From Prevotella sp. CAG:617 (lineage in GTDB: Bacteria > Bacteroidota > Bacteroidia > Bacteroidales > Bacteroidaceae), in the NCBI GenBank assembly GCA_000438115.1, contig FR903596.1:34374-98373 (forward strand): DNA of 64,000 nucleotides. Direction: 5' to 3'. The notes under the pieces are model-generated. The model had not been told where the DNA came from. It saw only the letters and a program-made list of their open reading frames with translations, and searched no databases. The position numbers and the translations under genes were made by a program. This document shows, piece after piece, positions 8,253 through 17,863 of the stretch (position 1 is its first letter; each line of letters begins with the position of its first letter).

Positions 8253-10535
8253 ATGCAGCATTTACCTGATTTGATAGTCGACTTGGCGCTCATCCTGGTG
8301 GTGGCCGGCGTGGTAGGCTTGCTGTTTAAGCGACTGAAACAGCCACTGGTGTTGGGATACATCGTAGCTGGTATCTTGACCAGTCCCAACATGCCTTATA
8401 CGCCTTCGGTGGGTGATACCAGCACATTGAGCGTTTGGGCGGACATTGGAGTGATTTTCCTGATGTTCACGTTGGGACTGGAATTCAGTTTCAAGAAAAT
8501 TGTGAAGATGGGAGCCGGCCCGATTATAGCCGCATGTCTGATCCTGTTTTGTATGATGAGCTTAGGGTCAGGCGTGGGGCATCTGTTTGGGTGGGGACGT
8601 ATGAACAGTTTGTTTTTGGGGGCAATTCTGTCAATGTCTTCTACCACCATAATCTACAAGGCTTTGGACGATTTGGGCTTGCGCCAGCAGAAGTTTGCCG
8701 GAACCGTGTTGAGCGTGTTGGTCATTGAAGACATTTTGGGCGTGTTGCTCATGGTGATGTTGGGTACACTGGCAGCCAGTCGAGGATTTGAAGGCGAAGA
8801 ACTGTTGGGAAGTCTGTTGCGCCTGATGTTCTATCTTTGTCTATGGTTTATGGTCGGAATCTTTCTGATTCCGATATTCCTGCGGAAGGTACGTAAGTGG
8901 ATGAATCGTGAAACACTGCTGGTGGTGTCACTGGGATTGTGCTTTGGTATGGTGGTGATGGCTGCTCAAATAGGATACAGTACGGCTTTTGGTGCTTTTA
9001 TGATGGGGAGTATTCTGGCGGAAACAGTAGAAGCGGAAATGATAGATAAAATAGTAACTCCGGTAAAGGATCTTTTTGGAGCCGTGTTTTTTGTTTCAGT
9101 CGGCATGTTGGTTGATCCAGCCGTTATCCTGACTTATTGGTTACCTATTTTGGTATTGGTCGTCACCATAATTTTGGGGCAGATAGTCTTGGGAAGCAGT
9201 GCTTTTTTGCTGTCAGGGCAACCGCTTAAACAAGCCATGCAATGTGGATTTTCCATGACGCAAATAGGTGAATTTTCATTTATTCTGGCTTCGCTGGGCA
9301 ATAATTTGAAAGTAACGGATGGTTTTTTGTATCCGGTAATTGTAGCGGTATCCATTATTACTACTTTTACCACGCCATATCTTATCCGTAGTGCAGAACC
9401 TGCCTATCAGTTGGTGCAGCGTTTGTGGCCACGCGACCTTTCTGCCTATCATGCCGAGCCTCGGCATGGGTTGCCGTTCAAACGCCGTAGTACGCAGAGT
9501 AGTTGGTCAAGATTGCTCATGGCATTGCTGCGTCAGGCCGTGGCTTACATTGTACTGACAATAGCCGTGACAGCTTTGTCCTTAGGCTTTTTGTTGCCAT
9601 TGGGACGGGCAGCTTTAGGACATTGGATGGGCAATGCCGTGTGTGGCGTATTGGCCATATTGGTGGTTTCGCCTTTTCTGAGAGCTTTTGTCATGAAAAA
9701 GAATCATTCAGAAGAGTTCAAGGAACTTTGGGAGCAGAATCTGTTTAATCGGGGGGTGCTGATTGTTGTAATGGTTGTACGCTTTGTGTTGGCATCTTTG
9801 GTTATTGCTTACATATTGAACTACCTGTCACCTTTTGCTACGTGGGTTCATGTGGGGATAGCTATGATAATTATGTTGCTGATAGTGGCTTCACGTAGAA
9901 TCAAGTTGATTAGCATTCGTATTGAGCGTACGTTTTTTATTAATTTGCGTTCGCGGGAAATTTTGGCGCAAAAACAAGGAACTTCCATGCCTGGGTATGC
10001 GCGTTTGTTACAAACCAAGAATTTGCATATAGCCCAGTTGGAATTGCCAGAGCATTCCACATGGGCGGGGCACACATTGAGTGAGTTATCCTTGGGACGT
10101 GAAACGGGAGTTATGATTACTTCAATTATCCGTGATACCGGACGATATAATATTCCCGATGGTACTACGCGACTTTATCCCAGCGACAAACTCGAGATTA
10201 TAGGTGATGACGAGAGCATAAAGACTTTTGTGGCAAAGATGGAACATGAGGCTATTTCTGTCGATGACTTACCTCAACATAGTCCTATGGTATTGAAGAC
10301 CTTGATGGTGCTCAAGCAGTCGCCTCTTGCCGGAATTACAGTAGGGCAGAGTCAAATACGTGAAAGGTTTCATTGTATGGTGGTTGGTCTGAGTGCCGGA
10401 CGAGATGTGCTGGAGATATCCTCAGCTGACAGTTTGATTAAACCGGGAAGCAAACTATGGATTGTGGGAGAAAAGGATTGGGTGGAAAAACTTTGTGAGG
10501 AAATGGCCGGTTGGCTCTTAAGCGGAAAGTCCTGA
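8253..10535 (+). CDS. Cation:proton antiporter, CPA2/KefB-like, with two C-terminal RCK_C domains
   Basis: 760-residue inner-membrane transporter. Residues about 1-385 form a monovalent cation:proton antiporter domain (Na_H_Exchanger family) with the characteristic GYIVAGIL, FTLGLEFS and AFGAFMMGSIL segments. Three to four further membrane helices follow at about 425-560, and two TrkA_C (RCK_C) ligand-binding domains sit at about 590-660 and 675-755. No Rossmann-type RCK_N domain is present, unlike classical KefB/KefC. The likely role is K+ or Na+ efflux coupled to protons, gated by a small ligand. No clear promoter box is seen in the short gap after the pepT terminator. Confidence 0.92.
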   Translation: MQHLPDLIVDLALILVVAGVVGLLFKRLKQPLVLGYIVAGILTSPNMPYTPSVGDTSTLSVWADIGVIFLMFTLGLEFSFKKIVKMGAGPIIAACLILFCMMSLGSGVGHLFGWGRMNSLFLGAILSMSSTTIIYKALDDLGLRQQKFAGTVLSVLVIEDILGVLLMVMLGTLAASRGFEGEELLGSLLRLMFYLCLWFMVGIFLIPIFLRKVRKWMNRETLLVVSLGLCFGMVVMAAQIGYSTAFGAFMMGSILAETVEAEMIDKIVTPVKDLFGAVFFVSVGMLVDPAVILTYWLPILVLVVTIILGQIVLGSSAFLLSGQPLKQAMQCGFSMTQIGEFSFILASLGNNLKVTDGFLYPVIVAVSIITTFTTPYLIRSAEPAYQLVQRLWPRDLSAYHAEPRHGLPFKRRSTQSSWSRLLMALLRQAVAYIVLTIAVTALSLGFLLPLGRAALGHWMGNAVCGVLAILVVSPFLRAFVMKKNHSEEFKELWEQNLFNRGVLIVVMVVRFVLASLVIAYILNYLSPFATWVHVGIAMIIMLLIVASRRIKLISIRIERTFFINLRSREILAQKQGTSMPGYARLLQTKNLHIAQLELPEHSTWAGHTLSELSLGRETGVMITSIIRDTGRYNIPDGTTRLYPSDKLEIIGDDESIKTFVAKMEHEAISVDDLPQHSPMVLKTLMVLKQSPLAGITVGQSQIRERFHCMVVGLSAGRDVLEISSADSLIKPGSKLWIVGEKDWVEKLCEEMAGWLLSGKS

Positions 10536-10591
10536 TTAAAGGGAAGATGTAAAAAATAAAATTACAATGGGTGTATATGAATAAAATTCTG

Positions 10592-10599
10592 TATTTTTG
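10592..10599 (+). promoter_or_regulatory. Promoter -7 box of purA
   Basis: TATTTTTG, 67 bp before the purA GTG. No convincing -33 element. Confidence 0.45.
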
Positions 10600-10666
10600 T
10601 ACACTGGTGCGTGCGGAATTCTGCGTGTGCTCTTTGATGTTGAACAAACTAAAATAGGAAATAAAA

Positions 10667-11938
10667 GTGAAAACAGGAAAAGTAGATGCCTTGCTGGGCA
10701 TCGTTTTCGGTGACGAGGGAAAAGGTAAGGTAGTAGACTACTTTACACCTAAGTATGATGTAGTGGCACGTTTCGCCGGTGGTCCTAATGCCGGACACAC
10801 GATCATATTTGACGGTAAGAGGTTTGTGCTGCGTTCTATTCCTTCTGGAATTTTCGACGAAAACAAAGTCAACATTATCGGCAACGGTTGCGTGTTGGCT
10901 CCAGACTTGTTTAAGGCTGAGGCTCAGGAGCTGGAAAATGCAGGCTACGATCTAAAAAGTCGTCTGCACATCAGTAAACGTGCTCATCTCATTTTGCCTA
11001 CCCATAGAGTATTGGATCGTGCTTATGAGGTGGCTAAGGGTAAAGCCAAGGTTGGTACGACTGGTAAGGGTATTGGACCGACTTATAGCGACAAGGCCAG
11101 CCGCATAGGTTTGCGCGTAGGTGATATCTTGGAGGGATTCGAGCAGAAATACGAGGCGCTGAAAGCCCGTCACCTGCAAATATTGAAGGACTTGAATTAT
11201 ACGGATTTCGATATTACCGAGGATGAAATTAAATGGAAAGAAGGCATTGAATATTTGAAAGGCTTTCAGATTAGCGATACGGAAATTGAAATCAACAATT
11301 ACCTGCGCGAAGGAAAGAGCGTATTGGCTGAAGGTGCACAGGGAACGATGCTGGATATTGACCATGGTACATATCCTTTTGTAAGTTCTTCCAATACGAC
11401 TTGTGGTGGTGTCTGCACAGGCTTGGGCGTAGCTCCTAATAAAATTGGCGAGGTATTTGGCATTTTTAAAGCGTATAGCACACGTGTAGGTTCCGGTCCG
11501 TTTCCTGTTGAACTGTTTGATGAAACCGGTGACACGATTCGTCATATAGGTAACGAATATGGTGCAGTTACGGGACGTAACCGTCGTTGTGGTTGGGTTG
11601 ATTTGGTTGCCTTGAAGTATGCCATAATGATAAATGGCGTTACACAGCTAATTATGATGAAGGGTGACGTACTTGATACGTTCTCCACCATAAAGGCCTG
11701 TGTGGCTTATGAGAAGAATGGCACGCAAGTTACTGAAATGCCTTTTGACACAGAAGGATGGACTGCCGTGTATAAGGAATTGCCCGGGTGGCAGTGTGAT
11801 TTGACCAAGATCGTATCTGAAGATCAATTCCCGGAAGCCTTTAAGGCCTATATTGACTTTTTGGAAAAAGAACTCGAAACGCCTATCAAGATCGTTTCTG
11901 TTGGTCCTGATCGACAGGCGACGATTGTGCGTGCATAA
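10667..11938 (+). CDS. purA: Adenylosuccinate synthetase
   Basis: Commits IMP to AMP synthesis: IMP + aspartate + GTP gives adenylosuccinate. 423 residues, normal length. The P-loop-like GDEGKGKVVDYF, the IMP loop FAGGPNAGHTI, GTTGKGIGPTYSDKASR, AEGAQGTMLDIDHGTYPFVSSSNTT and the GTP/aspartate loop TGRNRRCGW are all visible. The start is a GTG: an in-frame TAG lies four codons upstream and no nearby ATG would keep the N-terminus. Its transcript ends at a strong bidirectional terminator facing folB. Confidence 0.97.
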   Translation: MKTGKVDALLGIVFGDEGKGKVVDYFTPKYDVVARFAGGPNAGHTIIFDGKRFVLRSIPSGIFDENKVNIIGNGCVLAPDLFKAEAQELENAGYDLKSRLHISKRAHLILPTHRVLDRAYEVAKGKAKVGTTGKGIGPTYSDKASRIGLRVGDILEGFEQKYEALKARHLQILKDLNYTDFDITEDEIKWKEGIEYLKGFQISDTEIEINNYLREGKSVLAEGAQGTMLDIDHGTYPFVSSSNTTCGGVCTGLGVAPNKIGEVFGIFKAYSTRVGSGPFPVELFDETGDTIRHIGNEYGAVTGRNRRCGWVDLVALKYAIMINGVTQLIMMKGDVLDTFSTIKACVAYEKNGTQVTEMPFDTEGWTAVYKELPGWQCDLTKIVSEDQFPEAFKAYIDFLEKELETPIKIVSVGPDRQATIVRA

Positions 11939-12039
11939 GGAAGTAGTTGTATTTCTTGTGCAGCTTGCGATACTTGATTCGCATTTGGTAAAAAAGAACG
12001 TCCCTTTCACGTAGAAGGTAAGCGTTGATTGACTATTAA

Positions 12040-12082
12040 AAATGCGGTCGTATATAATCTCAAAATATATACGACCGCATTT
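12040..12082. terminator. Bidirectional terminator between purA and folB
   Basis: Perfect 17-bp stem (12040-12056 with 12066-12082, 9-nt loop) with a T run on the plus side and an A/T flank on the other side. It sits between two convergent genes and serves both. Confidence 0.85.
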
Positions 12083-12096
12083 TTTAGGTTTAAGTA

Positions 12097-12468
12097 TTAT
12101 CGTTGGGCTGTCAGTTCAAAAGCCATGCCATTACATTGTGCCTGAACTGGAGGCGTATCTTTGCATACAGATATCCAGACTTCCTGTATGCTGGGGTAGT
12201 GGTCAAATAGCAGTTGAACCATATCGTAGGCTACAGATTCAAGCAGTTTGTGCGGAATGTTCATGATGGTCTTGATGTCGTCATAGACTTGTGCATAATT
12301 GACGGTTCCGTGCAGTTCATCATGCTTAAGCGCCTCCATATCTGCCGTAGACGTGATTCGTATGTTTACGGTGTAGTGTGCCCCGACCTTGTTTTCCTGT
12401 GCCATAACTCCATGGTAGGCATAGAATTTCAGGTCGTTCAGGCTGATGGTAGTATGAGTTATTTTCAT
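12097..12468 (-). CDS. folB: Dihydroneopterin aldolase
   Basis: Folate biosynthesis: splits 7,8-dihydroneopterin into 6-hydroxymethyl-dihydropterin and glycolaldehyde. 123 residues, normal length. The family N-terminus LNDLKFYAYHGVMAQENKVGA, the NYAQVYDDIKTIM segment and LLESVAYDMVQLLF are recognised. It lies 31 bp downstream of nrdJ on the same strand and probably shares its transcript. Confidence 0.95.
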   Translation of the reverse strand: MKITHTTISLNDLKFYAYHGVMAQENKVGAHYTVNIRITSTADMEALKHDELHGTVNYAQVYDDIKTIMNIPHKLLESVAYDMVQLLFDHYPSIQEVWISVCKDTPPVQAQCNGMAFELTAQR

Positions 12469-12499
12469 TCGTGAAGGGTATGTATGACCTTTGTTGTTC

Positions 12500-15046
12500 T
12501 TATCCGCACCGTGATACCCCGCAGTGTTTGCAAATCAGGCAGCCTTCCTGATAAACCAGAGATTCGTGGCCGCAGTTGGGGCATACCTGTCCCTTTACTT
12601 CGGTTCCGTCTGTGATGTATTTTTTCAGGGCACGTTCTACGCCGTTTTTCCAGGTATTGATGCTTTCGCTTTCCAGTTGGAGTGAACCTACCAGTTTCAG
12701 AACGATGTCCAGTGGCATACGATAGCGCAATACGCCCGAGATGAGTTTGGCATAATTCCAGTATTCTTTGTTGAATTTTTCTGACAAACCTTCAACTGTG
12801 GTTTTGTAACCGCGCTTATTTTTGAACTGGAAGTCATAGCGTTTGGTGCCGTCGGGATTGACGCGTTTGATGATGTGTCCTTTGGTTACGGTTTTGGGTA
12901 GAACGATGCCTTCTTCGTCATCCTGTAGTCCGGTAAAGATTTCATAAGGACGGCCGTTGAGCAATCCTACAAAGGCTACCCATTTCTCTTTTTTGTTTTG
13001 GAAACGAACCACGTCGCATTCCAGTGATTCCGGACGGCTTTCCACGATTTCCTCGTACGGATTGACACCTTCTATTGTGATTTTTTTCTTGGCATTTTCC
13101 TTTAGGCTGACCATTACGCCTGAGCGGCTTCCGTCGCGATAGATGGTGCAACCTTTGCAGCCGCTGCGCCAGGCTTCCATGTAAAGGTCGTTTACCAGGT
13201 TCTCATCGACATCCGACGGCAGGTTTACAGTTACGCTGATGCTGTGGTCTACCCATTTCTGTACGGCTCCCTGCATTTTTACCTTCATCAGCCAGTCAAC
13301 ATCGTTGGCCGTGGCTTTGGCATAGGGCGAACGGGCAATGAGTTCGTCAATCTCCGTTTTGCTGTATTTCTTGTCGGTGTCAATGTGGTTCAGCTTCATC
13401 CAAGTCAGGAACTTGGGGTGATAGACGATGTATTCTTCAAATGAATCGCCGTTTTCGTCTACAAAGTCTACGTGTGTATTGACATCGTTGGGATTTACCT
13501 TGCGGCGGCGTACATAAACAGGCTTGAATACGGGTTCAATGCCGCTTGTCGTTTGGGTCATCAGGCTTGTTGTGCCTGTGGGGGCTATTGTCAGGCAGGC
13601 AATGTTGCGGCGGCCGTATTGTTGGAGCAGTTCGCGTAATGAAGGGTCGGCTTCACACAAGCGGATGACAAACGGATTGTTAACTTCACGCTGGTAGTCG
13701 TAGATGCTGAAAGCACCTCTCTCCTTGGCCATCATAGCCGACATGCGGTAGGCTTGAAGAGCCAGTGTCTTCTGTACTTTTACCGCAAAGTCCGTGGCTT
13801 CCTGTGTGCCGTAACGCAGATTGAGTGCAGCCAGCATGTCGCCTTCGGCCGTAATGCCTACACCTGTGCGGCGACCCATTGAGGTGGTCTTTTTTATCTT
13901 TTCCCATAAGTGGCGTTCAGTTTGTTTGACTTCGTCACTTTCCGGATCCATATCAATTTTCTGTTGTATGGCATCAATTTTTTCCAATTCCAGGTCGATG
14001 ATGTCGTCCATGATGCGTTGGGCGGCCATGACATGTTTCTTGAACAGTTCGAAGTTGAACTTGGCCTGCGGTGTAAATGGATTTTCTACGTATGAATAGA
14101 GGTTGATGGCCAGCAGGCGGCAACTGTCGTAAGGACAAAGAGGAATTTCTCCGCAGGGATTGGTTGAAACCGTCTTGAATCCAAGGTCAGCATAGCAGTC
14201 GGGCACGCTTTCGCGTGTAATGGTGTCCCAAAAGAGGACGCCGGGTTCTGCCGATTTCCAGGCATTGTGTACGATTTTTTTCCATATAGCCCGTGCATCT
14301 ACCTCTTTCTTAAAAAGAGGGGAGGAACTTTCAATCGGAAATTGTTGTACATACGGTTTCCCGTTGACAGCGCATTGCATGAATTCGTCGTCAATTTTTA
14401 CACTGACGTTGGCTCCCGTAATTTTTCCTTCCGTCATCTTGGCGTCAATAAAGGACTCTGCGTCGGGGTGTTTGATTGAAACGGTAAGCATCAGCGCTCC
14501 GCGTCGGCCGTCTTGAGCTACCTCGCGGGTGGAGTTGCTGTAACGCTCCATAAACGGGACCAGTCCGGTCGAGTTAAGTGCTGAATTATTGACCGGCGAT
14601 CCTTTAGGGCGCAGGTGTGACAGGTCATGACCTACGCCGCCGCGGCGTTTCATGAGCTGAACCTGCTCTTCATCAATTTTCATGATGGCACCGTAGGAGT
14701 CGGCCGCTCCTTTCAGTCCTACTACAAAGCAGTTGGAGAGCGATACGGTCTGGTGATGGTTGCCTATGCCAGCCATAGGGCTGCCTGCCGGAACAATGTA
14801 GCGGAAATGGTCAAATAGTTCAAACAACTCATCTTCGCTCATGGGGTTGGGATATTTGTTTTCAATCCGGGCAATTTCAGACGCCAGTCGTCTGTGCATG
14901 TCAACGGGGCTCTGTTCGTAAATGAGTCCGTTGGAGTCTTTCATGGCATATTTGTCAACCCATACCCGGGCCGCCAGAGCGTCGCCTTCGAAATATTTTA
15001 AGGAAGCCTGATAGGCTTCGTCGTGTGTATATGTCTTATTTTCCAC
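12500..15046 (-). CDS. nrdJ: Adenosylcobalamin-dependent (class II) ribonucleotide reductase with C-terminal zinc ribbon
   Basis: Reduces ribonucleotides to deoxyribonucleotides using a B12-generated radical, so it works without oxygen. About 848 residues. Active-site features: Cys106 in SLSNCFVVG, the conserved NPCGEIPL with Cys298 and Glu300, and a C-terminal module CPNC...CLICKHC that forms a zinc ribbon. The frame stays open to an ATG at 15076, but the only promoter -7 box (15074-15081) covers that ATG, so a transcript from it would begin downstream. The GTG at 15046 (start M/V-ENKTYTHDE) agrees with the family N-terminus. No cobalamin riboswitch is visible upstream. folB follows 31 bp later. 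Confidence 0.93.
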   Translation of the reverse strand: MENKTYTHDEAYQASLKYFEGDALAARVWVDKYAMKDSNGLIYEQSPVDMHRRLASEIARIENKYPNPMSEDELFELFDHFRYIVPAGSPMAGIGNHHQTVSLSNCFVVGLKGAADSYGAIMKIDEEQVQLMKRRGGVGHDLSHLRPKGSPVNNSALNSTGLVPFMERYSNSTREVAQDGRRGALMLTVSIKHPDAESFIDAKMTEGKITGANVSVKIDDEFMQCAVNGKPYVQQFPIESSSPLFKKEVDARAIWKKIVHNAWKSAEPGVLFWDTITRESVPDCYADLGFKTVSTNPCGEIPLCPYDSCRLLAINLYSYVENPFTPQAKFNFELFKKHVMAAQRIMDDIIDLELEKIDAIQQKIDMDPESDEVKQTERHLWEKIKKTTSMGRRTGVGITAEGDMLAALNLRYGTQEATDFAVKVQKTLALQAYRMSAMMAKERGAFSIYDYQREVNNPFVIRLCEADPSLRELLQQYGRRNIACLTIAPTGTTSLMTQTTSGIEPVFKPVYVRRRKVNPNDVNTHVDFVDENGDSFEEYIVYHPKFLTWMKLNHIDTDKKYSKTEIDELIARSPYAKATANDVDWLMKVKMQGAVQKWVDHSISVTVNLPSDVDENLVNDLYMEAWRSGCKGCTIYRDGSRSGVMVSLKENAKKKITIEGVNPYEEIVESRPESLECDVVRFQNKKEKWVAFVGLLNGRPYEIFTGLQDDEEGIVLPKTVTKGHIIKRVNPDGTKRYDFQFKNKRGYKTTVEGLSEKFNKEYWNYAKLISGVLRYRMPLDIVLKLVGSLQLESESINTWKNGVERALKKYITDGTEVKGQVCPNCGHESLVYQEGCLICKHCGVSRCG

Positions 15047-15073
15047 TGTTTTTTGATTTGGTGTTCGATGGTA

Positions 15074-15081
15074 CAAAGCTA
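15074..15081 (-). promoter_or_regulatory. Promoter -7 box of nrdJ-folB
   Basis: Minus strand TAGCTTTG. It overlaps the upstream ATG of the longest frame and so favours the internal GTG start of nrdJ. Confidence 0.5.
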
Positions 15082-15136
15082 ATAAAATGTTTCCGATTAT
15101 GCTGCCAAAAAACGGGGCGTTTTATTTTTTAATGTT

Positions 15137-15144
15137 TACTTTTG
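15137..15144 (+). promoter_or_regulatory. Promoter -7 box of the nitroreductase gene
   Basis: TACTTTTG, divergent from the nrdJ promoter, 40 bp before the chosen ATG. It covers the TTG of the longest open frame. Confidence 0.5.
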
Positions 15145-15183
15145 TATCTGGAAAAGACATTATATAAATACGGATATATCTTT

Positions 15184-15930
15184 ATGGTTATGCAAACTAT
15201 TGAATTGCGTAGGTCAATACGTAAATATACGTCAGAGCCTGTTTCACAAGAACTTTTGGATAATTTGTTGCAGATGGCCGAACGGACACAAACCATGGGC
15301 AATTTGCAGTTGTATAGTGTGGTGGTAACGCGTGAGGCTGAGATGAAAGCCAAATTGGCTCCCTGTCATTTTAACCAGCCCATGGTGACCGAAGCTCCGG
15401 TTGTACTTACGTTTTGTGCCGACTATCATCGCACCACGCGCTGGTGTGAAGAGCGGCAGGCTGATGCGGGGTATGATAATATGTTGTCGTTCATGAATGC
15501 GGCTACGGATGCCTTGTTGTATTGTCAGACTTTCTGTAATTTGGCCGAAGAAAAGGGCTTGGGGTTGTGTTTCTTGGGTACGACCATTTATCAGCCGCGA
15601 CAGATTATTCGGATATTGAATCTCCCCCGCCTGGTCGTGCCGGTGGCTACCATTACGCTGGGATGGCCGGCAGAGGAGCCGGCTCTGACTGATCGGTTGC
15701 CCTTGGCTTCGATTGTGCATAAGGAGTCGTATGCCGATTATACGCGGGAGGATATCGACAAATATTATGCAGAAAAGGAAGCGCTTCCCGAAAACCGGCA
15801 CTTTGTGGAGTTGAACAAAAAAGATACGCTGGCTCAGATATTTACGGATATACGATACACGCGCAAGGATAACGAAGCAATGTCTGAGGAGCTTGTAGCT
15901 ACGTTAAAGCAGCAAGGATTTTTACATTAA
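15184..15930 (+). CDS. Nitroreductase family protein (FMN-dependent oxidoreductase)
   Basis: 248-residue flavin oxidoreductase of the nitroreductase superfamily. The N-terminal IELRRSIRKYTSEPVSQELLDNLLQMAERTQT is the classic FMN-phosphate-binding Arg region; the C-terminal portion includes GLGLCFLGTTIYQPRQII and VPVATITLGWPAE. The natural substrate cannot be deduced. The frame extends 5' through a TTG at 15142 that lies inside the promoter box; ATG 15184 or ATG 15190 (MQTIELRRS) is the real start. It diverges from nrdJ. Confidence 0.88.
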   Translation: MVMQTIELRRSIRKYTSEPVSQELLDNLLQMAERTQTMGNLQLYSVVVTREAEMKAKLAPCHFNQPMVTEAPVVLTFCADYHRTTRWCEERQADAGYDNMLSFMNAATDALLYCQTFCNLAEEKGLGLCFLGTTIYQPRQIIRILNLPRLVVPVATITLGWPAEEPALTDRLPLASIVHKESYADYTREDIDKYYAEKEALPENRHFVELNKKDTLAQIFTDIRYTRKDNEAMSEELVATLKQQGFLH

Positions 15931-15969
15931 GGATTTGCATTATCAGTGAAGATAGTGTTTCCAAAAACC

Positions 15970-16009
15970 AAAAAGGTGGCTTGAAATTTTTTCTTCAAGC
16001 CGCCTTTTT
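15970..16009 (+). terminator. Terminator of the nitroreductase gene
   Basis: 16-bp stem with one G-U/mismatch position (15970-15985 with 15994-16009), A run before and T run after; works in either direction but sits 40 bp behind the nitroreductase stop. Confidence 0.8.
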
Positions 16010-16071
16010 GATTTTTGAAGGTACTTTGTTTTTGCGCCTTTGGGCGGTAATAAATCGGTAATGGGGATATA

Positions 16072-16119
16072 AACAAGAACGGTGCAGAATTTCTTTAAAA
16101 ATTCTGCACCGTTCTTGTT
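16072..16119 (-). terminator. Terminator of rplU-rpmA
   Basis: Perfect 19-bp stem (16072-16090 with 16101-16119, 10-nt loop) about 50 bp past the rpmA stop. It may be used from both sides. Confidence 0.8.
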
Positions 16120-16167
16120 GTTTTGGATACGAAATGGATAAACGAATTATCCTTATGTATTTTTTTG

Positions 16168-16431
16168 TTATGCTTCAGCTTGAGGTTCTACTGAAACAAC
16201 GCTACGGTCGCGGTTGCCACGTTTAAACGTAACTACGCCGTCAACCAAGGCGTAAAGAGTGTGATCGCTACCCATACCAACGTTTTTACCCGGGTAGTGT
16301 ACCGTACCACGCTGACGGACGATGATGTTTCCGGCAACGCATGTCTGGCCGCCCCAAATCTTTACACCTAATCTCTGTGAAGCCGATTCACGGCCGTTCT
16401 TAGAACTACCTACACCTTTTTTATGTGCCAT
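16168..16431 (-). CDS. rpmA: 50S ribosomal protein L27
   Basis: Large-subunit protein whose N-terminus reaches the peptidyl-transferase centre. 87 residues starting [22 protein letters not shown], the conserved L27 start, with the WGGQ and [23 protein letters not shown] core. It has no extra N-terminal leader peptide of the Firmicutes kind. It lies 19 bp behind rplU in the usual L21-L27 order. Confidence 0.98.
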   Translation of the reverse strand: MAHKKGVGSSKNGRESASQRLGVKIWGGQTCVAGNIIVRQRGTVHYPGKNVGMGSDHTLYALVDGVVTFKRGNRDRSVVSVEPQAEA

Positions 16432-16450
16432 TTCTTCTAAATTTTAGGGA

Positions 16451-16768
16451 TTAAGCAATCACTTGTTTTACTGTCACCTCTGAATACTGCTGACGGTGAC
16501 CATTCAGCTTACGATAACCTTTGCGGCGTTTTTTGTGGAATACCAATACTTTTTCGCCTTTTACCAGCGGAGTCAGTACTTCGCAAACTACTTTTGCGCC
16601 TTCAATGGTAGGAGCACCTACTTTGATGTCTCCGTTGTTGTCTACCAACAACACTTTCTCAAATTCAACAGTCTGTCCGCTTTCGGCGGTACGGATGTGG
16701 TTAACGAAGAGTTTCTTGCCTTCTTCCACCTTGAACTGCTGACCGTTAATGTCTACAATTGCGTACAT
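16451..16768 (-). CDS. rplU: 50S ribosomal protein L21
   Basis: 105 residues beginning [20 protein letters not shown], the conserved L21 start, ending in the basic [16 protein letters not shown] region and a family-typical VTVKQVIA tail. The open frame continues to 16891, but that extension is basic low-similarity leader and runs through the promoter at 16861-16892; the ATG at 16768 is therefore the start. It forms an operon with rpmA. Confidence 0.97.
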   Translation of the reverse strand: MYAIVDINGQQFKVEEGKKLFVNHIRTAESGQTVEFEKVLLVDNNGDIKVGAPTIEGAKVVCEVLTPLVKGEKVLVFHKKRRKGYRKLNGHRQQYSEVTVKQVIA

Positions 16769-16860
16769 TGAAATTAATAGGATGTTAAAACGGTTTTTTC
16801 TGCCGGGCGTCTTTCTTCGTGAAAGTGCTTGTTTAGCCCGAACAGACTCTAAATCGGCCA

Positions 16861-16892
16861 CAAAATTACGTAAATATTTTATATTGGCCAAA
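16861..16892 (-). promoter_or_regulatory. Promoter of rplU-rpmA
   Basis: Minus strand TTTG (16889-16892), 20-bp spacer, TAATTTTG (16861-16868). It leaves a leader of about 85 nt before the L21 ATG, long enough for ribosomal-protein autoregulation, though no named motif is recognised. Confidence 0.75.
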
Positions 16893-16941
16893 TGTTTTTC
16901 TGTTTTATGGGTTGAAAATAAAATATTTAAGTCTTTGGGCT

Positions 16942-17859
16942 TTATTCAATGTGGAGTATCATCCCCTCGGTGGCCGCTATTGTGTGTGGAAATATGGCTT
17001 GCGCTTCTTTCAGCAAAGGGGTTGTGTCGGTATAGCGGGCTGAGTAGTGCCCTATAAGCAGTTTTCCCACGGCAGCTTCTTGAGCAATTTGTGCGGCTTC
17101 AGTGGCTGTGGAATGATATGTTTCTTTGGCTCTTTGTTTATTGTTCTCTCCAAACGTAGCTTCGTGATATAGTAGGTTTACGTTTCGTATGAGTGGTATA
17201 ATGGAAGGGCTGTATGCCGTATCAGAGCAGTAGGCAAAGGAGCGGGGTGGTTGTGCTTCATATACGAGGAAGCGATTGGGGACGTGTTCGCCTTCGGTGG
17301 TGGTCCAGTCGGCTCCCTGTTTAATCTGATTAATGGCGTAAAGCGGAATTTGATAGAAGTCAATCATATCCCGTCTGATGTGCGGCAGGCTTGGCTTTTC
17401 GCGGAAAATGAATCCGCAGCAGGCAATGCGATGTTTGAGCGGTATGGTCTGTACGGTCAGGGCTTTGTCTTCGTATATTACCTGGCTTGATGTTGTATTG
17501 ATGGCGTGGAATTCAATTGGGAATGACAGTCCATAGCAGAAGGTGGATAGTTGCAGCTTCAGTACTTGTTCCAGTTCTGTCGGGGCATAAATATGTAGGG
17601 GAGTGGTTCGCCCCAGTAATGAAAAGGTAGAAATCAACCCGATCAGTCCGAAACAGTGGTCGCCGTGCAGGTGCGTAATGAATATGCAGCTCAGGCGCGA
17701 AAATTTTAATCCTGCTTTGCGCATCTGCAATTGTGTTCCCTCTCCGCAGTCAATCATATACAGGCGTTCACGCAAAGAAATTATTTGTGAACTCGGCAGA
17801 TGTAGCCCCGTAGGCAAAGCACTGCCACAGCCTAAAATATGCAGTGTAAATTTTTCCAT
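16942..17859 (-). CDS. rnz: Ribonuclease Z (tRNA 3'-endonuclease)
   Basis: Metallo-beta-lactamase-fold endonuclease that trims tRNA 3' trailers. 305 residues, normal for the short bacterial form. Zinc motif HLHGDH at residues 63-68, N-terminal [22 protein letters not shown], the SDTAY segment and the late [14 protein letters not shown] and IGHYSARY motifs are present. The -7 box TAAGTTTG ends only four bases before the ATG, so the mRNA may be leaderless or nearly so. It lies 81 bp behind the LytTR regulator gene. Confidence 0.96.
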   Translation of the reverse strand: MEKFTLHILGCGSALPTGLHLPSSQIISLRERLYMIDCGEGTQLQMRKAGLKFSRLSCIFITHLHGDHCFGLIGLISTFSLLGRTTPLHIYAPTELEQVLKLQLSTFCYGLSFPIEFHAINTTSSQVIYEDKALTVQTIPLKHRIACCGFIFREKPSLPHIRRDMIDFYQIPLYAINQIKQGADWTTTEGEHVPNRFLVYEAQPPRSFAYCSDTAYSPSIIPLIRNVNLLYHEATFGENNKQRAKETYHSTATEAAQIAQEAAVGKLLIGHYSARYTDTTPLLKEAQAIFPHTIAATEGMILHIE

Positions 17860-17863
17860 ACGG

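Noticed and set aside
15077..15140. Cobalamin riboswitch upstream of nrdJ
   Set aside because: Only about 60 bp separates the divergent promoters, too short for a B12 element, and no B12-box sequence is seen.
16769..16891. N-terminal extension of L21
   Set aside because: It contains the -33/-7 promoter and is absent from L21 proteins; the ATG at 16768 is the start.
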